The notes: a model not told the origin generated them from the sequence alone. A DNA stretch of 64,000 nt from Geomesophilobacter sediminis (GCF_016458275.1 NZ_JAEMHM010000003.1:186001-250000); one strand, 5' to 3'. Positions 47,501-57,198 are shown, numbered from the stretch's first letter. Numbers and translations are program-made.

Positions 47501-47628
47501 ATATCTCCCCCCTTTAACAAAGGGGGGCTGGGGGGGGATTTGCTGTAAAGGTTCTTTTCTGCCTCTGGGAAGACAAAAACCTGAAAGGCAAATCCCCCTA
47601 AATCCCCCTTCGCAACGGGAGACTTGTC
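47501..47628. repeat. Two CCCCC/GGGGG palindromic repeats between livG and livF
   Basis: CTCCCCCCTTTAACAAAGG (from about 47505) and AATCCCCCTAAATCCCCC with CGCAACGGGAGACTT (about 47590-47624). The same repeat type occurs at 3695 and 49406-49530. Confidence 0.6.
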
Positions 47629-47633
47629 GGCTG

Positions 47634-48392
47634 TTAGTCTTCGCTCTCTCCCAGATATGCCGCGATGACCTCAGGGTTCTCCTGGATCTCCCTTGGAGTC
47701 CCTTGGGCAAGCATGGTTCCTAGATTGAGAACGACAATCTGGTCGCAGATGTCCATCACGAGGTCCATGTCGTGCTCGACCAGGGCCACGGTGACACCAA
47801 GGTCACGGATCTTCTTGATCAGCTCCGCCAGTTCGGCGGTTTCCCGGCTGTTCAGGCCGGCGGCGGGTTCGTCCATCAGCAGGATCTTCGGCTCCAGCGC
47901 CATCGCCCGGGCGATCTCCAAGAGACGTCCTTTGCCAAAAGGAAGCGCCCCGGCCTCGACGTCGGCCAGATCAGGAATGCCGACAAAATCCAGCCATTCC
48001 AACGCCTTTTCCCGGATTCGCCGCTCTTCGCTCATCTGCCAGGGCATCCGCAACGAGCAGGCCAGAAAGCCGCACTTGCTCTGGGTATGCAGCCCCACCA
48101 TCACGTTTTCCAAGACGGTCATCTTGCCGAAAAGCTCGATGTTCTGGAAGGTCCGGACCAACCCGATCCGGGCCCGGCGCTCCGGAGGGAGGGCGGAGAT
48201 GTTCTTCTCCCCCAGCAGAACGGCGCCCTCGGAAGGGGGATAAATGCCGGTGGCGACGTTGAAGAGGGTCGTCTTGCCGGCACCGTTGGGGCCGATGATG
48301 CCGGTAATCGACCCCTCGATGACCGAAAAGGTGATGCCGGAGAGCGCGGTAAGCCCGCCGAATCTTTTGCCGATCCCTTCGAGCCTAAGCAT
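47634..48392 (-). CDS. livG: Branched-chain/aromatic amino acid ABC transporter ATPase LivG
   Basis: ATPase of 252 residues with Walker A GPNGAGKTT (about 33-41), the LivG-typical LVRTFQNIELFGKMTVLENV (about 79-98), LPFGKGRLLEIARAMA as the signature region, Walker B ILLMDEPAAGLNS and H-loop VEHDMDLV. The start follows GGAGGGG and overlaps the end of livM by eight bases. The LSGG signature is degenerate (LPFGKGR), as seen in many LivG proteins. Confidence 0.93.
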   Translation of the reverse strand: MLRLEGIGKRFGGLTALSGITFSVIEGSITGIIGPNGAGKTTLFNVATGIYPPSEGAVLLGEKNISALPPERRARIGLVRTFQNIELFGKMTVLENVMVGLHTQSKCGFLACSLRMPWQMSEERRIREKALEWLDFVGIPDLADVEAGALPFGKGRLLEIARAMALEPKILLMDEPAAGLNSRETAELAELIKKIRDLGVTVALVEHDMDLVMDICDQIVVLNLGTMLAQGTPREIQENPEVIAAYLGESED

Positions 48393-49362
48393 TGCCCCTC
48401 CTTGCCGGCACCAGGCGCCGGAACAGTTCAGGGATGCCCCGGACCAATCCACCGGGGAGGTAGATGGTCATGGAGATCAGCAAAAGCCCGTACACGATGA
48501 TGTCGAAGTCCTGGAAGGCACGCAGCAGCTCGGGAAGCAGGGTCAGCAGCAGCGCACCGAGAATCGAGCCGTAGACGCTCCCCAACCCGCCGATGACCAC
48601 CATGGTAAGGAGTTCCACCGACACGGCGAAGCTGAACGAGGTCGGGGAAATGAAGGTAACCACGTGGGCGTAGAGGCTGCCGGCGAGCGCGGAAATGAGT
48701 GCGGAAAAGGTGAAGACCTGGACCTTCATGATCCGGGCGTTGACCCCCATGACGCGGGCGGCGACCTCGGAGTCGTGGATGGCGCGCAGGCCCCGCCCTA
48801 CCCGGGAATTGACCAGGTTGAGGGAGAGGAGGATGGCCACCAGGGCAAATCCCCAGACCAGGTAGTAGTTTTTGAGATCGTTGTCGAAGGTGAAGCCGCC
48901 GATACTGAGGTTGGGGATCCCGGAGAGCCCGGAGGGGCCGCCGGTAAGATCGACGGTTTCGTTGAAGGCGATGTTGGCGATGATCCCGACGCCCAAGGTC
49001 GCCATGGCCAGGTAGTGCCCTTTGAGCTTGAGCACCGGAAAACCGATCAGGAAGGCGAACAGCGCGACCGAGACGGCAACCAACACCATGGCAAGCCAGG
49101 GGTTCATCGTGAACTGCGTGGTGAGGACCCCGGAGCCGTAGGCGCCCAGGCCGAAAAATGCCGCCTGGCCGAGCGAGATCTGTCCCGCGTAGCCGAGCAG
49201 GAGATTGAGCCCCAGCGCCAGCATACTGTTAACGCCGACGAAGATGAGCACGTTACTGAGATACCCCTTGGCAAAAGGAAGCGGTGCCAGGAGTACCACC
49301 AGGCAAAAAACAAGAAACTTGATCTTATCCGATTTCAAAGCGACCTTCTTTTTTTTAGCCAC
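48385..49362 (-). CDS. livM: Branched-chain/aromatic amino acid ABC transporter permease LivM
   Basis: Membrane permease of 325 residues with about nine helices. The family core reads LLLGYAGQISLGQAAFFGLG (about 54-73) and, near the C-terminus, VIGGLGSVYGSILGALLLTL. The start is taken as GTG at 49362 (VAKKKKVALKSDK); the frame also runs upstream to an ATG at 49422, but that extension would encode the CCCCC/GGGGG repeat and is unlikely to be translated. The two choices differ by 20 residues. Confidence 0.88.
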   Translation of the reverse strand: MAKKKKVALKSDKIKFLVFCLVVLLAPLPFAKGYLSNVLIFVGVNSMLALGLNLLLGYAGQISLGQAAFFGLGAYGSGVLTTQFTMNPWLAMVLVAVSVALFAFLIGFPVLKLKGHYLAMATLGVGIIANIAFNETVDLTGGPSGLSGIPNLSIGGFTFDNDLKNYYLVWGFALVAILLSLNLVNSRVGRGLRAIHDSEVAARVMGVNARIMKVQVFTFSALISALAGSLYAHVVTFISPTSFSFAVSVELLTMVVIGGLGSVYGSILGALLLTLLPELLRAFQDFDIIVYGLLLISMTIYLPGGLVRGIPELFRRLVPARRGNA

Positions 49363-49405
49363 AGACAGAAACCCGCCCCAAAGACGGGGGGTACACAGAA
49401 ACCCT

Positions 49406-49530
49406 GCCCCCCCCTTTGACAAAGGGGGGGCGGGGGGGATTTGCTTTTGAGGTGTCAGGTCCTGACTTTACTGAAGATCAAAACCTTAACGGCAAATCCC
49501 CCTAAGTCCCCCTTCGCAAAGGGGGACTTG
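49406..49530. repeat. Two CCCCC/GGGGG palindromic repeats between livH and livM
   Basis: CCCCCCTTTGACAAAGGGGG (about 49410-49430) and CCCTAAGTCCCCC with TTCGCAAAGGGGGACTTG (about 49499-49530), each preceded or followed by GGCAAATCCC/GGGATTTGC. Confidence 0.6.
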
Positions 49531-49535
49531 AGGTA

Positions 49536-50408
49536 CTACACCCTTTCGGTTTCGCCCTTCTTGAAAAGTCCCTGCGGACGCACGAACAGAATCAAGAGCA
49601 GGATGAAGAAGGCTATCGCATCCTTGTAACCCGACGAGAGAAGCCCTGCCCCGAGAGATTCGAGGATCCCCAGGATAAGCCCGCCCAGGACGGTCCCGAG
49701 CCCGCTCCCCATTCCCCCCATGATCGCGGCACAGAAGCCTTTCAGCCCGAGCATGACCCCGACGTCATAGGCGGTCATGGTCAACGGGGCGATGATCACC
49801 CCGGCCAGGGAGCCGAGCGCGGAGCTGATCACGAAGGAGAGCAAGACCATCCTCCAGACGCTGATCCCGACCAGGCTCGCCGCACGGCGGTTGAAGGAGC
49901 AGGCGCGCATCGCCTTGCCGGTAATGGTGTGGTGAAAGAAAAGCCGGCTTCCGATGATGACCAGGATGGTCACCCCGAAAATCCAGAGATGCTGCGGCAA
50001 CAACGTGGCGCTTCCCACTTCGATCGGGGTGGTCCCCGAGAAAGCGGGAAGCGCCTGGGTGTCCTTGCCGAAAAGCAGCATCACGACGCCGCGGATCAGG
50101 ATGGAGGCGCCGATGGTGATGATGATCAGGGAAAGCGGGGTCGCGTTCTTCAACGGGCGGATGGCAAAACGCTCGAAGATGATCCCGACCAGGGTGGTTC
50201 CGGCGACCGCCGCGAGGATCGCCGCCAAAAGCGGGAGTTTCAGCAGGGTGATGGCGCAGATGGTCAGCACCCCACCGAGCATGACGAACTCCCCTTGGGC
50301 GAAATTGATGATTCCCGTGGAGTTGAAGATGATGGCGAAACTAAGCCCGATCAGGGCGTAGATCGACCCGGTCGCCAGACCGGAAATGACGAACTGTAGC
50401 AACTCCAT
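49536..50408 (-). CDS. livH: Branched-chain/aromatic amino acid ABC transporter permease LivH
   Basis: Membrane permease of 290 residues with about eight helices. Typical LivH sequence: GLATGSIYALIGLSFAIIFN (about 10-29), then GIINFAQGEFVMLGG, and toward the end LKGFCAAIMGGMGSGLGTVLGG. It begins nine bases after the first binding-protein stop. Repeats separate it from livM. Confidence 0.93.
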   Translation of the reverse strand: MELLQFVISGLATGSIYALIGLSFAIIFNSTGIINFAQGEFVMLGGVLTICAITLLKLPLLAAILAAVAGTTLVGIIFERFAIRPLKNATPLSLIIITIGASILIRGVVMLLFGKDTQALPAFSGTTPIEVGSATLLPQHLWIFGVTILVIIGSRLFFHHTITGKAMRACSFNRRAASLVGISVWRMVLLSFVISSALGSLAGVIIAPLTMTAYDVGVMLGLKGFCAAIMGGMGSGLGTVLGGLILGILESLGAGLLSSGYKDAIAFFILLLILFVRPQGLFKKGETERV

Positions 50409-50417
50409 GAAGCCTCT

Positions 50418-51557
50418 TTACTTGACCAGGGTCCAGCCCTTCTTGCGTACCTCTACCAGGACGAAGGCGTCCTTGTTGAGACCGGCGTGGTCTTTTGCGG
50501 AATAGGTGAAGACCCCGCCGATGCCGGCAAAGCCGCGAGTTGCTTCAATCTGGCCGCGAATCGCCGCCGGGGTGGTGGCGCCGCGGGAGATGGCTTCCTT
50601 GAGCAGCATCATGGCATCCCAGGCATGGCCGCCGAAGTGGTCGCCCTCGGTCCGGTAGTGCTTCTTGTAATCCCGGATGAACGCCTGGAGAGAAGCCTTC
50701 TGCTTGTCGCTTTTGGGGAGCAGATCGGCAACCAGCACCTTGCCGGTCGGCAGGCGGATCCCCTCGGCCGCGTCACCGGCAAGCTCGATGAACTTCTTCG
50801 ACGAGACGCCGTGGCTCATGTAGACCGGGATGGTCAGCCCGAGCTGCTTGGCATTGCGGGCGACCACCGCCGGACCCGGGTTGGTTCCCCAGCAGATCAC
50901 CGCCTGGGCGTGCGAGCCGCGGATCTTGGTGAGCTGTGCGGTCATGTCGGTGTCTTTGGGGCCGTAGGTATCGTCGACCACGATGTCGATCCCGTAGCGG
51001 CGAGCCTGGGCCTTGAGCTGCTCGCGTCCGGAAGCGCCGAAGGAGTCGGAAACGGTCAGGATGGCGACCTTGGTCTTGCGCTCCTTTCTGAGCTCTTCGA
51101 AGATACGGGCCACCGCGAGGGAGTCGTTCTGGGCGGTCTTGAACACCCACTTTTTCACCGGATCGGTGATCTTGATGCCGGCGGCGCAGGAAATCATCGG
51201 AATCTGGGCTTTTTCAACCACCGGGATGACCGCCATGGTATCCCCGGTGGTACTGGGACCGATGATGGCGACCACGTGGTCGTTCTTGATGAGCTTGTTG
51301 GCGAGCTGCACCGCTTTGGTGGCGTCACCGCCGGTGTCGTAGGTGATCAGCTCGATTTTCTGGCCGTGGATGCCACCGGCGCGGTTGATCTCGTCGACGA
51401 CCATCACGGCGGTGTTACGCTCCGGCTCACCCAGAAAAGAAGCGGGACCGGTGACGGCGAAAAGGGCGCCGATCTTGATCGGAGCTGCGGCAAAGGCCTG
51501 CGACGCGGCAAGGATCAGGGAGAACCCTACAAGGCAGGTCGAAAGCAGTTTTCTCAC
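50418..51557 (-). CDS. ABC transporter periplasmic amino-acid-binding protein, copy 1
   Basis: Secreted binding protein of 379 residues (Leu/Ile/Val-binding type I fold). The signal peptide ends ...ASQAFA (about 23). The mature start APIKIGALFAVTGPASFLGE is the family hallmark; IIGPSTTGDTMAVIPVVEKA and DSFGASGREQLKAQARRYG follow. It feeds LivHMGF. The closely similar neighbour (51591-52730) suggests tandem duplication. The ligand is probably a branched-chain or aromatic amino or aryl acid, given iorAB and the CoA ligases. Confidence 0.92.
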   Translation of the reverse strand: MRKLLSTCLVGFSLILAASQAFAAAPIKIGALFAVTGPASFLGEPERNTAVMVVDEINRAGGIHGQKIELITYDTGGDATKAVQLANKLIKNDHVVAIIGPSTTGDTMAVIPVVEKAQIPMISCAAGIKITDPVKKWVFKTAQNDSLAVARIFEELRKERKTKVAILTVSDSFGASGREQLKAQARRYGIDIVVDDTYGPKDTDMTAQLTKIRGSHAQAVICWGTNPGPAVVARNAKQLGLTIPVYMSHGVSSKKFIELAGDAAEGIRLPTGKVLVADLLPKSDKQKASLQAFIRDYKKHYRTEGDHFGGHAWDAMMLLKEAISRGATTPAAIRGQIEATRGFAGIGGVFTYSAKDHAGLNKDAFVLVEVRKKGWTLVK

Positions 51558-51590
51558 GTTGGTACCTCCTTAGTATTGGTGCAACCTGGC

Positions 51591-52730
51591 TTAGTGCATG
51601 ATGACCCAGTCGCCCTTGCGGACCTGGACCATTTCGAAGGCGGAGAGATCGAGGCCGTTGTGGTCGGCCGCGCTCATGTGGAAGATGCCGGAAACGCCGA
51701 CCATCTTGCCGTTTTTCTCGATACCGTCGCGGATCGCCGCCGGGGTCTGGGCGCCACCCTTCACTGCGGCCGCAATGAGCGCGAACCCGTCGTAGGCATA
51801 GCCGCCGAAGGTGGAGGGCTCGACGTTGTAGTTTCTGCGGTAGGAGTCGGCGTATTCCTTGAGGACTTTGGCCTGGGGATCGTTTTTCTTGAGGAGGTGG
51901 TACACGGCAAGCTTGCCGGCGGGGAGCATCACCCCTTCGGCAGCTTCGGGGGTGGCGAGCTCGATGTACTTCTTGGAAGCAACGCCGTGGCTTTGGTAGA
52001 CCGGGGTCTTGATGCCGAGCTGCTTGATGTTGCGGGTGATGACCGCCGGACCCGGGTTGGTCCCCCAGCAGATGATGGCATCCGGCTTGGCCGCCTTGAT
52101 CTTGGTGAGTTGGGCGGTCATGTCGGTGTCTTTGGGACCGTACACTTCGTCGGCGACGATCTTGAAGCCGCGCTTGGCGGCCATCTGCTTGAGCTGCTCG
52201 CGGCCGGAAGCCCCGAAGGCGTCGGAAACGGTGATGATGGCGAGGGTTTTCTGCTTGGCTTTCTGAGCCTGGATCAGGATCTTCTCGGCGGCGACGTGGT
52301 CGTTGGCCGGGGTCTTGAAGACCCATTTCTTGACCGGGTCGGTGATCTTGATGCCGGCGGCGCAGGAGATCAGCGGAATCTGCTCCTTTTCGCAGACCGG
52401 GATGACCGCCATGGTCTCGCCCGTGGTGCTCGGACCGACGATGGCGACGACCTTGTCATTCTTGATCAGCTTGGTGGCGAGCTGGACCGCCTTGGTGGCG
52501 TCTCCGCCGGTGTCATAGACGACCAGTTCGATCTTGGAGCCTTTGATGCCCCCCCTGGCGTTGACCTGTTTGACCAGCATTTCCAGGGTGTTTTTTTCCG
52601 GCTCACCGAGAAAGGAGGCGGGACCGGTGACCGCGAAGAGGCCGCCGATCCGGATCGGAGCGGCTGCGAAGGCGGCGCTGGTGCAGCAAAGAAGCACGAA
52701 ACAACAGACAAGCCCTACTAGTTTCCTCAT
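51591..52730 (-). CDS. ABC transporter periplasmic amino-acid-binding protein, copy 2
   Basis: A 379-residue paralogue of the protein encoded at 50418, with signal peptide ...CCTSAAFA and mature start APIRIGGLFAVTGPASFLGE. Shared blocks include GPSTTGETMAVIPVCEKEQ, DAFGASGREQLKQMA and GPKDTDMTAQLTKIK. The start at 52730 follows GGGAGGTTG. The gap of 33 bases to the next gene suggests co-transcription. Divergence in the second half may mean different ligands. Confidence 0.92.
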   Translation of the reverse strand: MRKLVGLVCCFVLLCCTSAAFAAAPIRIGGLFAVTGPASFLGEPEKNTLEMLVKQVNARGGIKGSKIELVVYDTGGDATKAVQLATKLIKNDKVVAIVGPSTTGETMAVIPVCEKEQIPLISCAAGIKITDPVKKWVFKTPANDHVAAEKILIQAQKAKQKTLAIITVSDAFGASGREQLKQMAAKRGFKIVADEVYGPKDTDMTAQLTKIKAAKPDAIICWGTNPGPAVITRNIKQLGIKTPVYQSHGVASKKYIELATPEAAEGVMLPAGKLAVYHLLKKNDPQAKVLKEYADSYRRNYNVEPSTFGGYAYDGFALIAAAVKGGAQTPAAIRDGIEKNGKMVGVSGIFHMSAADHNGLDLSAFEMVQVRKGDWVIMH

Positions 52731-52905
52731 TGACAACCTCCCGAATGAATGCAAATGCAGCAAGGGTCTTCGTGGACCCCACGAAGCAATAACCCATGCT
52801 GCGGACAATAGCAGTGACGTGCGCGGTAGCTGGGCTCCTTGGATGAGGTGGACGGAGTGGACCGATTAAAGCCTTTCCCCGATCCCCGACCCCCGATCCC
52901 CGCTT

Positions 52906-53331
52906 TTAATACAGCCTTTCCCCCGGCAGGATCGCGAACCCCTTGCCGGTCAGGGTGGTAATGGCGCGCTCGGTCTCCTCGAAACGGAAGATCATGACGG
53001 CGTTCTCGCCGGAGCGCTCCACGAAGGCGTACATGTACTCCACGTTGATGGACTCGCCGTCCAGCACCTGGAGCAGTTCGGCCAACCCGCCGGGACGATC
53101 GGGAATCTCCACCGCGACGACTTCGTTCTTGCTTACGGTGAAGCCACGCTCCTTGAGCACCCCCTTGGCCTGCTCGGCGTCGTTGACGATGAGGCGCAGG
53201 ATGCCAAAGTCGGAAGTGTCGGCCAGGGAGAGGGTGCGAATGTTGATGCCTGCCTCCCCGAGGATGCGCGTCACTTCGGCCAGCCTGCCGGACTTGTTTT
53301 CGATGAATACGGAGATCTGTTCTACGTGCAT
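52906..53331 (-). CDS. Tandem ACT-domain protein
   Basis: A cytoplasmic protein of 141 residues with two ACT domains: residues about 1-68 ([20 protein letters not shown]) and about 72-141 ([20 protein letters not shown]). ACT pairs usually bind amino acids and regulate metabolism. It sits directly beside the second paaK-type ligase (19 bases), an arrangement seen for aryl-CoA ligase clusters, so it may sense an aromatic amino acid. GGGGGAA precedes the ATG. Confidence 0.88.
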   Translation of the reverse strand: MHVEQISVFIENKSGRLAEVTRILGEAGINIRTLSLADTSDFGILRLIVNDAEQAKGVLKERGFTVSKNEVVAVEIPDRPGGLAELLQVLDGESINVEYMYAFVERSGENAVMIFRFEETERAITTLTGKGFAILPGERLY

Positions 53332-53350
53332 TCCCGGTTCCCCCTTATTT

Positions 53351-54655
53351 TTAAGCCTTGGGCCTGTTGTCGATGACTCGCTTTGCCTTGCCTTCGCTGC
53401 GGGTGATGCTCTTCGGCTCGACCAGGCGTACCTTGCAGGTGACGCCGAGCATCTCCTTGATCTTCTTCTCGATCTGGAACGAAAGCGCCTGCAGGTGCTT
53501 GATCTCGTCGGAGAAGATCTCCTCGCCGACCTCCACCTGGACCTCCAGGGTATCGAGCATGTCTTTGCGGTCGACGATGAGGACGTAGTGGGGCTCGACC
53601 CCTTCCACCCCCATGAGGATCGATTCGATCTGCGACGGGAAGACGTTGACGCCGCGGATGATGAGCATGTCGTCGCTGCGGCCGCTCATCCGGGCGATCC
53701 GGGCATGGGTCCGGCCGCAGACGCAGGGCTCGTAGGTAAGCGAGGTGATGTCGCGGGTCCGGTAGCGGATCAGCGGGATCCCTTCCTTGGTGATGGTGGT
53801 GATAACCAGCTCCCCTTTCTCACCTTCGGGGAGCACCGCGCCGGTCTCGGGGTTGATGATCTCTGGGATGAAGTGATCCTCCCAGATGTGGAGCCCCTTC
53901 TTGGCGGCGGCGCACTCGATGGCGACGCCGGGGCCCATGATTTCGGAGAGACCGTAGATGTCGACGGCGGAGAGGTTCAGCTTGCTCTCGATGTCGTTGC
54001 GCATCGCCTCGGACCACGGCTCAGCGCCGAAGATCCCGACCCGCAGCTTGAGCTGCTTGAAGTCGATCCCCTCTTCCTTGGCCGCCTCGGCCATGAACAA
54101 CGAATAGGACGGGGTGCAGGTGAGGACGGTGGAGCCGAAGTCCTGCATGATCATGATCTGTTTCTGGGTATTTCCCCCGGACATGGGGATGACGGAGGCC
54201 CCGAGGCGCTCGGCGCCGTAGTGGGCACCCAGACCGCCGGTGAAAAGGCCGTAGCCGTAGGCGTTGTGGATGATGTCGCCCTTGTGGACCCCGGCGGCGA
54301 CGAAGGAGCGGGCCATGAGCGCCGCCCAGTTGTCGATGTCCTTTTTGGTGTAGCCGACGACGGTCGGCTTGCCGGTGGTGCCGGAGGAGGCGTGGATGCG
54401 GACGATCTCCTCCATGGGGACGGCGAACATGCGATAGGGATAGGAGTCGCGCATGTCCTGCTTGTAGGTGAAGGGAAGGCGCTGCAGGTCGGCGAGCGAC
54501 CTGAAGGAATCGGGAGCGACTCCCGCCTTGTCGAGGGAGTCGCGGTAGAAGGGAACGCAGTGGTAAACGCGACTGACCATCGCCTGCAGCCGCTTGAGTT
54601 GCAACGCCTGGATCGCCTCACGCGGCAGCGTCTCGAACTCCTCGTCGAAAAACAT
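53351..54655 (-). CDS. Phenylacetate-CoA ligase (PaaK family), copy 2
   Basis: A 434-residue aryl-CoA ligase. It has the AMP-binding loop [16 protein letters not shown] (about 89-104), [38 protein letters not shown] and [20 protein letters not shown]. It should activate an aryl acid produced from arylpyruvate by oxidative decarboxylation, or recycle the free acid. It lies between iorB and the ACT gene. Different from copy 1 in many surface positions, so perhaps a different aryl group. Confidence 0.92.
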   Translation of the reverse strand: MFFDEEFETLPREAIQALQLKRLQAMVSRVYHCVPFYRDSLDKAGVAPDSFRSLADLQRLPFTYKQDMRDSYPYRMFAVPMEEIVRIHASSGTTGKPTVVGYTKKDIDNWAALMARSFVAAGVHKGDIIHNAYGYGLFTGGLGAHYGAERLGASVIPMSGGNTQKQIMIMQDFGSTVLTCTPSYSLFMAEAAKEEGIDFKQLKLRVGIFGAEPWSEAMRNDIESKLNLSAVDIYGLSEIMGPGVAIECAAAKKGLHIWEDHFIPEIINPETGAVLPEGEKGELVITTITKEGIPLIRYRTRDITSLTYEPCVCGRTHARIARMSGRSDDMLIIRGVNVFPSQIESILMGVEGVEPHYVLIVDRKDMLDTLEVQVEVGEEIFSDEIKHLQALSFQIEKKIKEMLGVTCKVRLVEPKSITRSEGKAKRVIDNRPKA

Positions 54656-54828
54656 CTTTCCCCTCCCAGTTTGACAATAAAAAATACAAGCCGAAAAGCG
54701 TCGATCTCAGCACAGCGGCCCTCCCCCGTCAAGGGGGTGGAAGGAGGGGGAGGGGGATATTCGAAGTCTAGCTTTAACCCCATCCTCACCCCGACCCTCT
54801 CCTTGAAGGAGAGGGAGGATTACCGAAC

Positions 54829-55407
54829 CTAGAGGTTTCTTCCGGCGGCGAACGCCTTCAGGTTCACTTCCAGCGCCTTTTTCGGGACCATGCGCTCGAT
54901 CGCTTCGAGCCAGTAGCGCTCCTCGAGGTTCAGGCGCTTGGAAACCGCGCCGAGCAGAACGGTGTTGGCAGCGCGCGGGTTCCCCGCCTCGTTGGCGAGC
55001 TTCAGGCCGTCGACCAGGATGAAGTCGGGAAACTTCTGGGCGATCTTCTGGTCCAGCCCCTCGGGATACGCCTCGTTACCCATGAGTACCGACGGCGGCG
55101 GGATGCAGAGATCGTTGGCAACGACGGTGGCGCCGGGACGCAAAAGCGGCAGCGACCGGTAGCTCTCCATCAGCTCGAACCCGAATAGGAGGTCCCCCTC
55201 CCCTTCCGGCACGATCGGCGAGAAAACCTCTTCGCCGTAGCGAACATGGGAGACGACGCTCCCCCCGCGCTGGCTCATGCCGTGGATCTCGCTCTTCTTG
55301 ACGTCGAAGCCGGCCAGCATGCAGGCCTCAGACAGGACCTCCGAGGCGAGCAGGATCCCCTGCCCCCCTACCCCAACCAAAAGCACGTTCGTCACTTTGC
55401 CGCTCAT
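54829..55407 (-). CDS. iorB: Indolepyruvate:ferredoxin oxidoreductase beta subunit
   Basis: Small catalytic subunit of 192 residues. The Rossmann-like gamma/beta domain of 2-oxoacid:ferredoxin oxidoreductases is seen as VLLVGVGGQGILLASEVLSE (about 7-26), then HGMSQRGGSVVSHVRYG (about 42-58) for CoA/substrate contact. With IorA it oxidatively decarboxylates indolepyruvate and other arylpyruvates to aryl-acetyl-CoA, reducing ferredoxin. It overlaps the iorA stop by ATGA. Confidence 0.94.
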   Translation of the reverse strand: MSGKVTNVLLVGVGGQGILLASEVLSEACMLAGFDVKKSEIHGMSQRGGSVVSHVRYGEEVFSPIVPEGEGDLLFGFELMESYRSLPLLRPGATVVANDLCIPPPSVLMGNEAYPEGLDQKIAQKFPDFILVDGLKLANEAGNPRAANTVLLGAVSKRLNLEERYWLEAIERMVPKKALEVNLKAFAAGRNL

Positions 55408-57158
55408 TTCGCCACCCCGATCGCCGAGAATTTGCACAGCTGCCTGCAGACGTCGCACCCATTGCAAAGCAGCGGGTCGATTTTCGCCTTGCCCTTCTTG
55501 CCACTGTCGGGGACCCACTCGATGGCGGGACACCCGATCTTCAGGCAGGCGCGGCAGCCGACACAGGCATCCTCTTCGACGCAGAGGGTGTCACCTTTGG
55601 TGAAGACCCCTTCGGTCTTGATGAGGACGCAGGGCTTGTCGGTGATGATCACCGACGGTTCGGGGCGCTCCATCTCTTCCTTGATCACCTTTTCGCACTC
55701 GGCAAGATCAAGCGGATTGATGGTGCGGACGTGCTTTACGCCGATCGCCTTGCAAAGCATGGTGAAGTCGATGGCGTTGGTGGCCTCGCCCATGAGGGTG
55801 TGGCCGGAACCGGGGTTTTCCTGGCGGCCGGTCATCGCGGTGATCCGGTTGTCCAAGATGATGATGGTGGCGGTGCTCTGGTTGTAGACCAGGTCGATCA
55901 GGCCGTTCACGCCGGTATGGAGGAAGGTCGAGTCGCCGATGACGCCGACCACCTTCTTGCGCTCCTCGGGGCTCACCACCTTGCTCGCGCCGGTCGCCAT
56001 CCCGATGGAGGCCCCCATGCAGATGCAGGAATCCATCGCGGAAAGCGGCGGCATGAAGCCGAGGGTGTAGCAGCCGATATCGCCGCAGACGTAAGCCTTG
56101 AGCTTGTTGAGGGTGTAAAAGACGCCGCGGTGCGGGCACCCCGGGCACATGTTGGGCGGACGCCCGGGAAGTTTGTCTACGGCGGACTCGGCACTGGCCG
56201 GCAGGCCGAAGCCCTGCTTGAGGCGTCCCGGGGTGAGCTCGCCGCAGAGGGAAAGGATCTCCTTGCCGGTCACCTCGATTCCCATCGCCTGCACCTGCTC
56301 CTCGATAAACGGGTCGAGCTCCTCGACCACGAAGAGCTTTTCCACCTTGCCAGCGAACTCGCGGATCAGGTCATGGGGAAGCGGATGCACCAGGCCGAGC
56401 TTGAGGACCGACGCCTCGGGGAGGACTTCACGGACGTACTGGTAGGAAACGCCGGCGGTGATGACGCCGACCTTGGTGTCGCGCATCTCGATCCGGTTTA
56501 CCGCCATCGACGCGGCATCCTGGGAAAGCTGCACCAGGCGCTCTTCGACGATCTTGTGGCGCACCCGGGCGTTGCCGGGGAGCATGACGTACTTGGCCGG
56601 ATCCTTGAAAAGCCCGGTCTGGGGAGTCTGCGCCACGTTGTCGTCCAGTTCCACGATCGATTTACTGTGCGAGATGCGGGTGGTGGTCCGCAACAGCACC
56701 GGCGTGTCGTATTTCTCGGAAAGTTCGAAGCCGAGCTTGGTGAAATCCTTGCACTCCTGGGAGTTGGAGGGCTCCAGCATCGGGACCTTGGCGAACTTCG
56801 CGTAATTGCGGTTATCCTGCTCGTCCTGGGAGGAGTGCAGCTCGGGGTCGTCGGCGGTAACCAGCACCAGACCGCCACGGACGCCGGTATAGGAAAGGGT
56901 GAACAGCGGGTCGGCGGCCACGTTGACCCCGACGTGCTTCATGGTGACCAGGGTCCGGGCGCCGCCGAAGGAGGCGCCGATGCCGACTTCGAGGGCGACC
57001 TTCTCGTTGGTGGCCCAGGCTGCGTCGATCTCGGGGTAACGGGTGATGTTTTCGAGGATTTCGGTGGAGGGGGTGCCGGGATAGGCGCTGGCTACCTTGA
57101 CGCCTGCTTCATGGGCGCCGCGGGCGATGGCTTCGTTGCCCGAAAGGATCTGCTTCAT
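55404..57158 (-). CDS. iorA: Indolepyruvate:ferredoxin oxidoreductase alpha subunit
   Basis: Large subunit of 584 residues. The N-terminal pyrimidine-binding domain starts LSGNEAIARGAHEAGVKVA with AYPGTPSTEI. The TPP/Mg domain has CPGCPHRGVFYTLNKLK (about 339) and GVIGDSTFLHTGVNGLIDL (Mg-binding GDS). The C-terminal ferredoxin domain has two [4Fe-4S] motifs: CVGCRACLKIGCP and CNGCDVCRQLCKF. First gene of a probable operon, 34 bases after a good promoter start. Function as for IorB. Confidence 0.95.
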   Translation of the reverse strand: MKQILSGNEAIARGAHEAGVKVASAYPGTPSTEILENITRYPEIDAAWATNEKVALEVGIGASFGGARTLVTMKHVGVNVAADPLFTLSYTGVRGGLVLVTADDPELHSSQDEQDNRNYAKFAKVPMLEPSNSQECKDFTKLGFELSEKYDTPVLLRTTTRISHSKSIVELDDNVAQTPQTGLFKDPAKYVMLPGNARVRHKIVEERLVQLSQDAASMAVNRIEMRDTKVGVITAGVSYQYVREVLPEASVLKLGLVHPLPHDLIREFAGKVEKLFVVEELDPFIEEQVQAMGIEVTGKEILSLCGELTPGRLKQGFGLPASAESAVDKLPGRPPNMCPGCPHRGVFYTLNKLKAYVCGDIGCYTLGFMPPLSAMDSCICMGASIGMATGASKVVSPEERKKVVGVIGDSTFLHTGVNGLIDLVYNQSTATIIILDNRITAMTGRQENPGSGHTLMGEATNAIDFTMLCKAIGVKHVRTINPLDLAECEKVIKEEMERPEPSVIITDKPCVLIKTEGVFTKGDTLCVEEDACVGCRACLKIGCPAIEWVPDSGKKGKAKIDPLLCNGCDVCRQLCKFSAIGVAK

Positions 57159-57198
57159 GTGAATGTTTCCCTCTCTGGATACATGGGTTGAAGTGCGA

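Noticed and set aside
49363-49422. Longer N-terminus for LivM
   Set aside because: The extension would be translated from a dispersed palindromic repeat and has no ribosome site; GTG at 49362 gives the expected family start.
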